A DNA stretch of 64,000 nt from CAZADA01 sp964568975 (GTDB taxonomy: Bacteria; Pseudomonadota; Alphaproteobacteria; Caulobacterales; Maricaulaceae): contig CAZMSO010000016.1 of the NCBI GenBank assembly GCA_964568975.1, positions 4,430 to 68,429 on the forward strand, read 5' to 3'. The notes below the pieces were generated by a model. It made no database searches and was not told where the DNA came from. It saw nothing but the letters and a program-made list of their open reading frames with translations. The translations under genes were made by a program, and so were the position numbers. Positions 57,189 through 64,000 of this stretch are shown here, one piece after another; positions within the stretch are counted from its first letter, which is position 1, and every line of letters starts with the position of its first letter.

Positions 57189-59087
57189 ATGACCGACACC
57201 GCCCCGTTTCCAAAGCCGTCGCGTCCCCCCCAAACCAACGCCGCCGCGGCGGATCACGCCGCCGCGCCGCGCAACGCCGCGCAGCCCGCCGCCGGGCCGC
57301 ACGCTAACGGGCTGCAGGCTGGCGGGCTGCGCGGCGATGGGACGCCGGCCGCCGCGCGCGCCTTCCCGCCGGAGACCGCAGACACACTCGACCGCACCTT
57401 CCGCGCGGCTTTGGCGCAAGCGACGTCGGGCGTGTCGCCGTTTGCGTTGGCTGCGACTTGGATGGACTGGGCGGTGCACTTGGCTGTCGCGCCAGGGCGG
57501 CGCTGGGCGCTCGCCACTCAAGCCCTTGCGGACGCCCAGCGCGTGGGCCGCTTCAGCGCCGCCGCGGCGGTCGGCGCATCCACGGAGCCGCCCTTCCCCG
57601 ACGCGTTCGCCGACAAGCGCTGCCAGGGCGACGCCTGGCGCGCTTTCCCCTATTCGGCATGGGTGCAAGGCTGGGCGGCGGCGGCGGACTGGTGGCGCGC
57701 GGCGACCAAGGATGTGCGCGGCGTCAGCGCCCGCAACACGGAACGCGCCCTGTTCATGGTCGAAAGCGCCTTAGCCGCGAGCCATCCGTCGAACTTTCTC
57801 GCCACCAACCCCGTTGTCCAACAACAAGCGCTCGCAAGCGGCGGCGCCACCCTGGCGAAGGGCGGCGCGCTTTTGCTGGAGGACATGACGCGCACCGTCA
57901 ACGGCCAGCCGCCTGTCGGCGCAGAGGCGTTCCGCCCCGGGGACGCCGTGGCTGCGACGCCGGGGCGCGTGGTGTTCCGCAATGACTTGATCGAACTCAT
58001 TCAGTATGAGCCGACGACGGACGCTGTCCGCGCTGAACCCGTGCTGTTCGTGCCGGCGTGGATTATGAAGTACTACATCCTTGATCTGTCGCCGCACAAT
58101 TCACTCGTCCGTTGGCTGACGGAACAGGGCTTTACGGTGTTCATGATCTCCTGGCGCAATCCGACGCCGGAGCAACGAGATTTCGGTCTCGACGATTACC
58201 GGACGCAGGGCGTCATGGCGGCGATGGACGTTGTGAGCGCGGTGCGGCCGGGCGTGCGCATGCATGCCGCGGGCTATTGCTTGGGCGGCACGATGTTGAC
58301 CATCGCGGCCGCGCAAATGGCGCGTGATGGGGACGACCGCATCGCCTCGCTGACTTTGTTGGCGGCGCAGATCGACTTTGAAGAGGCGGGCGAACTTCTG
58401 CTTTTTATTGACGAACCGCAGGTCGCCTACCTGGAAGACTTGATGTGGGAGCAAGGCGTTCTTGAAGGCGACCAGATGTCGGGTGCCTTCACGATGCTGC
58501 GTGCGGAGGACCTCGTCTGGTCGAACGCGATGCGGACTTACCTCTTGGGCGAACGCACGCCGATGATCGACCTCATGGCGTGGAGCCAAGACAAGACCCG
58601 CATGCCTTACCGCATGCACTCGCAGTATTTGCGTCAGCTGTTTTTGGAGAACCAATTCACCAGCGGGCGGTTTTGCGTCGACGGCCGGGTCGCGGCCGTG
58701 CGCGACATTGACGCAGACATGTTTGTGGTCGGGACGGAGAAGGACCACATCGCGCCCTGGCGCTCGGTCTTTAAAATGCATTTGTTCGCGGATTCCGAGA
58801 TCACCTTCGTCCTCACATCCGGCGGCCACAACGCCGGCATTGTGTCAGAGCCGGGCCGGCCGCGGCGCCGGCACCGTCAGGCCCAGTTCCGGCCGGAGGA
58901 CCACTATCGCAGTCCTGATCTGTGGCGCGACAGCACCGACCCGGCGGCGGGCTCGTGGTGGCCGGCGTGGGCGGAATGGCTGCATCAGCGCAGCGGCGGC
59001 TGGACGCCGCCGCCAGAGATGGGCGCGCCTGAGGCCGGCTATGCGCCGACGGACGCCGCGCCCGGACGCTATGTCTTTGAGGTGTAG
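57189..59087 (+). CDS. phaC: Class I poly(3-hydroxyalkanoate) synthase
   Basis: 632 residues. It polymerises (R)-3-hydroxyacyl-CoA into storage polyester. The lipase-like box GYCLGG with nucleophile Cys364, the PWIMKYYILDL-like region (PAWIMKYYILDLSPHNSLV), FMISWRNP, the catalytic Asp in FVVGTEKDHIAPW and His in TSGGHNAGIV are present. The N-terminal 60 residues are a low-complexity Ala/Pro/Gly stretch, longer than in the family. No phaA, phaB or phasin gene lies next to it. Its 3' end overlaps the end of the opposite-strand btuD by 19 bp. Confidence 0.96.
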   Translation: MTDTAPFPKPSRPPQTNAAAADHAAAPRNAAQPAAGPHANGLQAGGLRGDGTPAAARAFPPETADTLDRTFRAALAQATSGVSPFALAATWMDWAVHLAVAPGRRWALATQALADAQRVGRFSAAAAVGASTEPPFPDAFADKRCQGDAWRAFPYSAWVQGWAAAADWWRAATKDVRGVSARNTERALFMVESALAASHPSNFLATNPVVQQQALASGGATLAKGGALLLEDMTRTVNGQPPVGAEAFRPGDAVAATPGRVVFRNDLIELIQYEPTTDAVRAEPVLFVPAWIMKYYILDLSPHNSLVRWLTEQGFTVFMISWRNPTPEQRDFGLDDYRTQGVMAAMDVVSAVRPGVRMHAAGYCLGGTMLTIAAAQMARDGDDRIASLTLLAAQIDFEEAGELLLFIDEPQVAYLEDLMWEQGVLEGDQMSGAFTMLRAEDLVWSNAMRTYLLGERTPMIDLMAWSQDKTRMPYRMHSQYLRQLFLENQFTSGRFCVDGRVAAVRDIDADMFVVGTEKDHIAPWRSVFKMHLFADSEITFVLTSGGHNAGIVSEPGRPRRRHRQAQFRPEDHYRSPDLWRDSTDPAAGSWWPAWAEWLHQRSGGWTPPPEMGAPEAGYAPTDAAPGRYVFEV

Positions 59088-59845
59088 CCCAGCCCGTCAA
59101 ACGCCACCTCAGCGCCCGACACCCGCGCGCGCACGCCATAGACCTCCGCGAGGCGCTGGGCGGTGAGGGTCTCTGACGGCGGACCATCGGCGACAATCCG
59201 GCCGTCCGCCATCCAGACCAAGCGTTGAGCGTAACGCGCCGCCAGCCCGACATCGTGAAGCACCACAAGCGCGCCGCCCCCCGCCGCGACAAATGCCTTG
59301 ATGAGATCGAGGATCCGGAACTGATGGCGCGGATCGAGGCCGGCGATGGGCTCATCCGCCACAAGCAACGGCGCCTCTGCGGCGAAGGCGCGCGCGCAAT
59401 GGACCCGCGCCAGCTCGCCGCCCGACAGAGTGTCGACACGCCGATCGGCGATCGCGTCAAGGTCGCATGCGGTTAAGGCGCGCTCCACCGCCGCTGCGTC
59501 CGCGCCCGCAAGACGTCCAAGCGCCGCGCCGTGGGCGAAGCGGCCGAGAGCGACCACGTCGCGCACCCGGTTGGGCCATGCCAGGGACCGCATCTGCGGC
59601 AAATAAGCGAGAATGCGGGCGCGGTCGCGCGGCGACAGCGTGGCGGTGTCTGCGCCGTCAAGCGTCGCGCGGCCGCGCGCCGGCGTTTCAAGACCGAGCG
59701 CCGCGCGCAGCAGGCTTGTCTTGCCCGCGCCATTGGGACCGAGCAGCGCCACCCACTCCCCCGTCGTCACCCGCAGGTCCGCCGCCTCCACGAGTGTCGA
59801 GTCTCCGCGGCGCACGCTCACCGTCTCAACGCGTAAGTCAGTCAT
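59069..59845 (-). CDS. btuD: Cobalamin/siderophore ABC transporter ATPase
   Basis: 258 residues. ABC ATPase with Walker A GPNGAGKTS at 36-44, signature LSGGELARVHCARAFA, Walker B LLVADEP and the switch His in LVVLHDVG. Family of iron-siderophore and B12 importers. Since its operon begins with a cobalamin riboswitch and btuB, B12 is the likely substrate. ATG 59845 overlaps the end of the permease gene; it lies right after GCCTCC, so translation is probably coupled. Confidence 0.88.
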   Translation of the reverse strand: MTDLRVETVSVRRGDSTLVEAADLRVTTGEWVALLGPNGAGKTSLLRAALGLETPARGRATLDGADTATLSPRDRARILAYLPQMRSLAWPNRVRDVVALGRFAHGAALGRLAGADAAAVERALTACDLDAIADRRVDTLSGGELARVHCARAFAAEAPLLVADEPIAGLDPRHQFRILDLIKAFVAAGGGALVVLHDVGLAARYAQRLVWMADGRIVADGPPSETLTAQRLAEVYGVRARVSGAEVAFDGLGYTSKT

Positions 59846-60845
59846 GGAGGCTGCGCCGTTGCATCGCGATCCACACAAAAACGGGCGCGCCGATCAGCGC
59901 GGCCGCGACACCAAGCTTCAGCTCTTGGGTCGTGGGCGAGAGCCGCACCGCAATGTCGGCGACGACGAGGATCAGGCCGGCGAGAAGCGCCGCCGGCGCC
60001 AGCGACCGCCCCGGATCATGGTCGACCAACGGGCGCACGAAATGAGGCGCGACCAAGCCGATGAACCCGATGGCCCCGGCGAGCGACACCGCCGCACCCG
60101 TCGCCAACCCCGCGCCGAGGACCGTCAAAACCCTCTGGCGGCGCACATCAAGGCCGACGCCGCTGGCGGCCTCCTCCCCAAGCGCAAGCGCCGCCAGGCC
60201 GCGGCGCGTCGCCGCCAGCACCGCGAGGCCGGCGGCCAAAAACGGCGCCGCAAAGCCGAGGTCGTGAAAGCTGCGGTTCGCGACAGTACCGAGCGTCCAA
60301 TTGATCATATCGGCCAATGTGAACGGGTGCGGCGCGAAGTTGAGGATCAAGCTCATGGCCGCGCCCGCGAAACTTGCTAAGCCGACGCCGACCAGGATCA
60401 AGGTCACCACAGAACGCGTGCGCACCGCCGCCGCCACGATGAGAGCCGTCGCGGCGAGCGCGCCGAGGATCGCAGCGATCGGCGTCGCCCAAGGCGTCCA
60501 GGCGGCGGCGCCGTAATAAAGCGCTACGGTCGCGGCCAAAGACGCCGTCGCCGACACCCCGAGCACGCCCGGCTCCGCTAAGGGATTACGTAACAAGCCT
60601 TGCAGCGCCGCCCCGCTTGCGCCCAAGGCCGCGCCCGCCGCGAACGCCGCCAGCGCGCGCGGCAGGCGGATCGACCAGATCACAATCGTGTCGCCCGGCG
60701 TCCCGATCCCAGCCATGCCAGCCGCCGCCCGGCCGAGGCTCAACGGCGTCGGGCCGATCAGGCACGCGGCGAGGATCGCCACCGCGCTCGCAACGATGAG
60801 GCCCGGCGTCAGCGCGGCGCGGCGTGTTCGAGCGAAGCCCGTCAC
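59838..60845 (-). CDS. btuC: Cobalamin ABC transporter permease (FecCD/BtuC)
   Basis: 335 residues with about nine to ten membrane helices. IWSIRLPRALAAFAAGAALG, LLRNPLAEPGVLGVSA and GAIGFIGLVAPHFVRPLVDHD are signatures of the FecCD/BtuC permeases that pass a chelate or corrinoid through the inner membrane. Start is the second of two adjacent GTG codons (60845), sharing GTGA with the end of the binding-protein gene; the first GTG at 60848 is possible. Confidence 0.9.
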   Translation of the reverse strand: MTGFARTRRAALTPGLIVASAVAILAACLIGPTPLSLGRAAAGMAGIGTPGDTIVIWSIRLPRALAAFAAGAALGASGAALQGLLRNPLAEPGVLGVSATASLAATVALYYGAAAWTPWATPIAAILGALAATALIVAAAVRTRSVVTLILVGVGLASFAGAAMSLILNFAPHPFTLADMINWTLGTVANRSFHDLGFAAPFLAAGLAVLAATRRGLAALALGEEAASGVGLDVRRQRVLTVLGAGLATGAAVSLAGAIGFIGLVAPHFVRPLVDHDPGRSLAPAALLAGLILVVADIAVRLSPTTQELKLGVAAALIGAPVFVWIAMQRRSLHD

Positions 60846-61777
60846 CACACGGTTTCCGGGGCGATTTCCGGGGCGGTTTCCGGGGCGGTTTCCGGGGCGG
60901 CCGCCGAAGCGCCTTCAGCCAACGCCTCGACGGCGTCCATCACGAACCACGCGCCGCACGCCGTCCACGCGCCGTCTAACGGGACGACCACGCGCTCACG
61001 CAGCTGACGCTGAGCGAGCGGATGGCGCGCGGCCGTCCAGGGATCCGGCGTGGTGAAGCCGCCGGCGGAGAACGTCGCCGCGGCGGCCACGTCCGGCTGC
61101 TCGTAAGCCAGGCGCTCAAGCGGCAAGGGCCGCCACCCCCGCGCGCGTTGAAAATTCCCAAGGCCCGCGGCGGTCAACATCTCATGCACCAGCGAGCCCG
61201 GTCCGGTCGTTACACCGCCAGGCGTCATGTAAAGCGCGCTAGGCCTTTCCGCAGGCGGCGCACGGGCGGCGAGCCGGGCCCGATAGGCCGCGACGAGCGC
61301 CGCACCGCGCTCAGACACGCCGAGCCCGTCGGCCACGTGCTGGATCACGTGGGGGATCGCGCTCGGGTCATCGCCATCAAGCGTCGCCGCCCAGCCGACC
61401 TGCAGCACCGGCGTCCCAGCGCGCGCAAACACAGCCGCGGCGTTCGGGCCGCCGCCATAAGCGCGCACCACGAGATCTGGACGCAAAATCAGCACATCCT
61501 CCGCGCGCGGGCGCACAGTGGGCGCGCCGGCGGCCGCTTTACGCATGTATGAAAACGGCTTCACGGCGTCCGGCGACACCGCCAGGATCCGCTCAGGCTC
61601 CACCAGCTTGAGCACATATTGGTCCGCGCAATAATCGAGGCTGACAATGCGTTGGGGAGGCGCCGCCGCCCGCGCCTCCCCCGCGCTGGCCGTCTCAGGC
61701 GCGCAATCGCAGGACGCCCAAACGGCCGCGCCCGCCACAAGGGCGAGCCCCCTGGGCAATGCGCGCCACGCGGCCAT
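60842..61777 (-). CDS. Periplasmic corrinoid-binding protein (BtuF-like)
   Basis: 311 residues. Signal peptide LALVAGAAVWASC, then two Rossmann-like lobes: RIVSLDYCADQYVLKLVEPE, VLILRPDLVVRAYGG and FVMDAVEAL. It belongs to the class III binding proteins (PF01497). It would catch B12 for BtuC/BtuD. The start follows the btuB stop after one base. The C-terminus is a repeat (APETAPETAPEIAPETVW) made by a 12-bp DNA unit. Iron-chelate binding is an alternative, but the riboswitch upstream argues for B12. Confidence 0.87.
   Translation of the reverse strand: MAAWRALPRGLALVAGAAVWASCDCAPETASAGEARAAAPPQRIVSLDYCADQYVLKLVEPERILAVSPDAVKPFSYMRKAAAGAPTVRPRAEDVLILRPDLVVRAYGGGPNAAAVFARAGTPVLQVGWAATLDGDDPSAIPHVIQHVADGLGVSERGAALVAAYRARLAARAPPAERPSALYMTPGGVTTGPGSLVHEMLTAAGLGNFQRARGWRPLPLERLAYEQPDVAAAATFSAGGFTTPDPWTAARHPLAQRQLRERVVVPLDGAWTACGAWFVMDAVEALAEGASAAAPETAPETAPEIAPETVW
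60851..60898. repeat. 12-bp tandem repeat in the 3' end of the binding-protein gene
   Basis: Four units of GGTTTCCGGGGC (one with GA for GG) at 60851, 60863, 60875 and 60887. On the coding strand each encodes Ala-Pro-Glu-Thr. The array ends the reading frame just before the coupled btuC start. Confidence 0.92.
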
Positions 61778-61778
61778 G

Positions 61779-63701
61779 TTACCGCACCCTCACGCCGAAC
61801 AAGACTTCCACGCCCGGCTGGTTGAAGCCCAGAACGTCTTCAATGTCTTGGTCGAGTACATTCTCCCCACGGAAGGTCAGCGCCGCGCGATCCGTCACGG
61901 GATACTCACCGGTCAGGGATAAAAGGACATAGTCGTCCAACGTCACGCGGGTTGATGGAAAACTGCCGAAGAAGAGATCATCTTGCTCGCCCACATAATC
62001 GAGGGCGAGGCCGGCGCGCAGGCCGTTCTTGGAGACCGAACGCCAATCCAGGGCGAGCGAGGCGGTCACCCCGGGCACGCGGATTTCGTCCTCATCCTGA
62101 TCGTTTTCGGACTCGATGTATGTGACATGCCCCCTCGCGGACAACCCCGGCGTCACGGCCCAGGACGCCGCGGCCTCGACCCCGCGGCGCACGCTGTCGC
62201 CGTCGAGATTGGCTGGCGAGGACGTGAAGTCGGGGTTGAACACTGTGACGATTTCATCCTCGAGCTCGGCGCGGAAGAGCGTGACGGACCCTTCAAGGGG
62301 GCCGACGCGTTGGTCGAAGCCGACCTCGACGCTGGTCGAGCGTTCCGGATCCAAATCAGGATTGCCGATGAAACCGAAGGCGTCTGGGAAGAAGCCGAAC
62401 AGCTCCGTGAATGTCGGGTTCTTCACGCCGCGGCCGATGCTGGCGCGCACGCGCGTGGTCGTCGGCAACGCGTAGGCGGCGCCTAAACGCCAGGTGACCG
62501 CGTCGCCGAATTGATCGTCATTGTCGTCGCGGCGCACCGAGCCGTTCAGCGTGAGCCCGTTCAGCGTGTAGCGGGCTTCGCCGCCGACGCCGACTGTGGT
62601 GAAGTCGGCCTCTTGCACCAAACCGCCGGGAGCGAGATCGGTGAGGCCAGTGCGTTCGTAATCCTCGCGCTCCACATCAACGACCCCGGTGACGACCAAG
62701 TCCCCGCCGCCGGCGTCCACAGCGATGGAGGGGCTGTACGCCGCGCGGAACCGTTCGCCAATGGTTTCATCTGTGAACGTGCCGTCGGCGACGTTCTCGC
62801 GGTCGACGCGGCCGAAACTCGCGCGCAGCGCGTGGTCGAACCCGAAAACAGACCCCGTGAGCGCAGCGCCCGCCAGCCACTGGGCGCTGTCGCTTTCGCG
62901 ATCAGCGTCGTCTAAAACGCCATCAGAATTGAGGTCGGGATCTGTCTCCACCTCATTGACGCTGTAGCGAAAAAGCCCGCTCAGCGTCCATTCATCACTC
63001 AACTGGACGCCGCCGCGCAGGCCGCCCGCATACGCCTGAGAACCGTCGTCTTCGCCGCCTAAGCCGGCGGTGTCGACGCCCGGCGTGGCGAAGCCGGCTG
63101 CGTCCACTGCGAGATAACCCCAGTCAAACGCGGCGCCCGCGCAACCCGAGGCGCGCCAACTGCCGCGGGTCCCGCCTTCGGCCGCGAGACCAAAACCCGG
63201 CGCGGTGTTGGAGATGATGCTGACCACGCCGCCAATGGCGTCGGAGCCGTAAATGGCCGATTGCTCGCCGCGGGCGACCTCCACCCGCGCGACGTCGAGA
63301 CCGGCCCACAGACCGAAGTCAGTTTCGCCGGTGATCGGGTCAGACACTTCGATCCCGTCCAGCAAGACGAGCGTGTGGTTCGCCTCCGCCCCGCGCACGC
63401 GGATTTGCGTCAGGCCGCCACGGGCGCCGGAGCGCGAGACCGCAACGCCTGGAACAGCGCGCAGCTCATCGGCGAGATATGGCGCGTTGCGGATCGCTAA
63501 GGCGTCGGCGTCAAGCACGCTGACGCTGGCGGTTACGGCGTCGAGGGCCACGGGACGCAAGCCCGTGACCGTGATGGTCTCCACCGGCGCGTCACGGTCG
63601 GCGTCGCCGCCGTCTTGCGCAAAGGCCCCGGTGGCGCATGCGGTGAGGAGCGCGCCGGCGGCGGCGGTCCCGGTCCTGCGGGTCACAAACGTAAAGATCA
63701 T
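61779..63701 (-). CDS. btuB: TonB-dependent vitamin B12 receptor BtuB
   Basis: 640 residues. Signal peptide (AAAGALLTACATGAFAQ), TonB-box-like VETITVTG, plug domain (YLADELRAVPGVAVSRSG, IRVRGAEANHTLVLLDG) and a 22-strand-type barrel ending VEVLFGVRVR. It imports cobalamin through the outer membrane with energy from TonB. The start is ATG 63701 (MIFTFVTRRTG), six bases after GGGGAAG; the open frame upstream has no signal peptide. A cobalamin riboswitch lies about 180 bp upstream, and btuF, btuC and btuD follow with overlaps. Confidence 0.93.
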   Translation of the reverse strand: MIFTFVTRRTGTAAAGALLTACATGAFAQDGGDADRDAPVETITVTGLRPVALDAVTASVSVLDADALAIRNAPYLADELRAVPGVAVSRSGARGGLTQIRVRGAEANHTLVLLDGIEVSDPITGETDFGLWAGLDVARVEVARGEQSAIYGSDAIGGVVSIISNTAPGFGLAAEGGTRGSWRASGCAGAAFDWGYLAVDAAGFATPGVDTAGLGGEDDGSQAYAGGLRGGVQLSDEWTLSGLFRYSVNEVETDPDLNSDGVLDDADRESDSAQWLAGAALTGSVFGFDHALRASFGRVDRENVADGTFTDETIGERFRAAYSPSIAVDAGGGDLVVTGVVDVEREDYERTGLTDLAPGGLVQEADFTTVGVGGEARYTLNGLTLNGSVRRDDNDDQFGDAVTWRLGAAYALPTTTRVRASIGRGVKNPTFTELFGFFPDAFGFIGNPDLDPERSTSVEVGFDQRVGPLEGSVTLFRAELEDEIVTVFNPDFTSSPANLDGDSVRRGVEAAASWAVTPGLSARGHVTYIESENDQDEDEIRVPGVTASLALDWRSVSKNGLRAGLALDYVGEQDDLFFGSFPSTRVTLDDYVLLSLTGEYPVTDRAALTFRGENVLDQDIEDVLGFNQPGVEVLFGVRVR

Positions 63702-63774
63702 AACAGTCTTCCCCGTGCGCCCCGCCGTCGAGCCCCCAAAAGGACAAGGCGCGTTGTTCGACACAGACGGACCC

Positions 63775-63794
63775 GGCCGGAGCGCGCTCCGGCC
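63775..63794 (-). promoter_or_regulatory. 20-bp perfect palindrome in the btuB leader
   Basis: GGCCGGAGCG followed by its exact complement lies between the riboswitch and btuB. In RNA it forms a 10-bp stem with no room for a loop, so effectively an 8-bp stem. No U-tract follows. It may be part of the riboswitch expression platform. Confidence 0.45.
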
Positions 63795-63879
63795 CGACGG
63801 CGGGCCCATTGAGTGTCGTCACGAGGGAAAGAAGCTTTCCCGCCGGCCCTTGGCTCTTCCCGGCCGACCGGCGAACGAC

Positions 63880-64000
63880 GCGATGGCAGGTCTCCTGGCT
63901 CACCGATCATGGCGTCCGGCCGCCTTCCCAGGTCCCTCAAGACCCAGTGGCGTGATGGCCGTCAGCTCCTGGCTCACAGTTGCGGGTACAGCGCCGGATT
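63880..64000 (-). promoter_or_regulatory. Cobalamin riboswitch, 5' part cut by window edge
   Basis: On the minus strand the order is CCGGCGCTGTACCCGCAACTG, then GCCACTGG, GGGAAGGC and the B12 box AGCCAGGAGACCTGCC at 63885-63900. These are the conserved segments of the adenosylcobalamin riboswitch. The first conserved box (GGTGCAA type) lies beyond 64000. Binding of B12 would reduce expression of the btuB-btuF-btuC-btuD operon. Confidence 0.92.

Overview
The window is a GC-rich stretch of an alphaproteobacterial chromosome. The evidence is the gene order of the division and cell wall (dcw) cluster running into lpxC and bamD, an aa3-type cytochrome oxidase subunit IV gene beside pntA, and two CtrA-type boxes (TTAA-N7-TTAA) placed upstream of mraZ and of ftsZ. 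The CtrA boxes and a polyhydroxyalkanoate synthase fit a Caulobacterales/Maricaulales/Hyphomonadaceae-like bacterium; this is inference, since no 16S rRNA gene is present. The sequence is a scaffold with two 100-N gaps (2842-2941 and 17333-17432). Both touch short tandem repeats.

Layout. 1-2695: the C-terminally truncated end of a large DUF748/AsmA-like envelope protein. 2987-8502: a fimbria-like locus read leftwards (usher-like outer membrane protein, two DUF4402 pilin-like proteins, PapD-like chaperone), with a divergent lipoprotein carrying two SPOR domains (8698-10080). 10179-10955: the first of three paralogous exported proteins with a phospholipase A2-like Ca-loop and His-Asp motif. 11012-37745: ligA, bamD, lpxC, ftsZ, ftsA, ftsQ, ddl, murB, murC, murG, ftsW, murD, mraY, murF, murE, ftsI, ftsL, rsmH and mraZ, all on the minus strand and mostly joined by 4-bp stop/start overlaps. 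This cluster is broken by a tandem retropepsin-like protease gene, a Uma2-family gene and a second PLA2-like gene on the opposite strand that contains an in-frame TGA. 38290-39096: the third PLA2-like gene. 39531-39974: RNase P RNA.

40148-46345 holds a Bcr/CflA-type MFS exporter, small exported proteins, a small membrane protein pair, an N-acetylmuramoyl-L-alanine amidase, an EamA exporter and a DjlA-like co-chaperone. 46434-54776 holds a fused hydantoinase A/B (5-oxoprolinase-type) protein, an unrecognised exported protein, an alpha/beta hydrolase, oxidase subunit IV and pntA without its usual partners. 55062-64000 holds cobO, a TetA-like MFS exporter, class I phaC, and a vitamin B12 uptake operon (btuB-btuF-btuC-btuD) led by a cobalamin riboswitch cut by the window edge.

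The genes work mostly on the envelope: peptidoglycan precursor synthesis and division (dcw), lipid A (lpxC), outer membrane assembly (bamD), peptidoglycan recycling (amidase), surface fimbriae and corrinoid uptake plus adenosylation. The points most worth a second look are the three-member PLA2-like family, the 12-bp repeat array inside ftsA, the CtrA/MraZ-like sites before mraZ, and the SPOR domains shared by the usher-like protein and its divergent neighbour.
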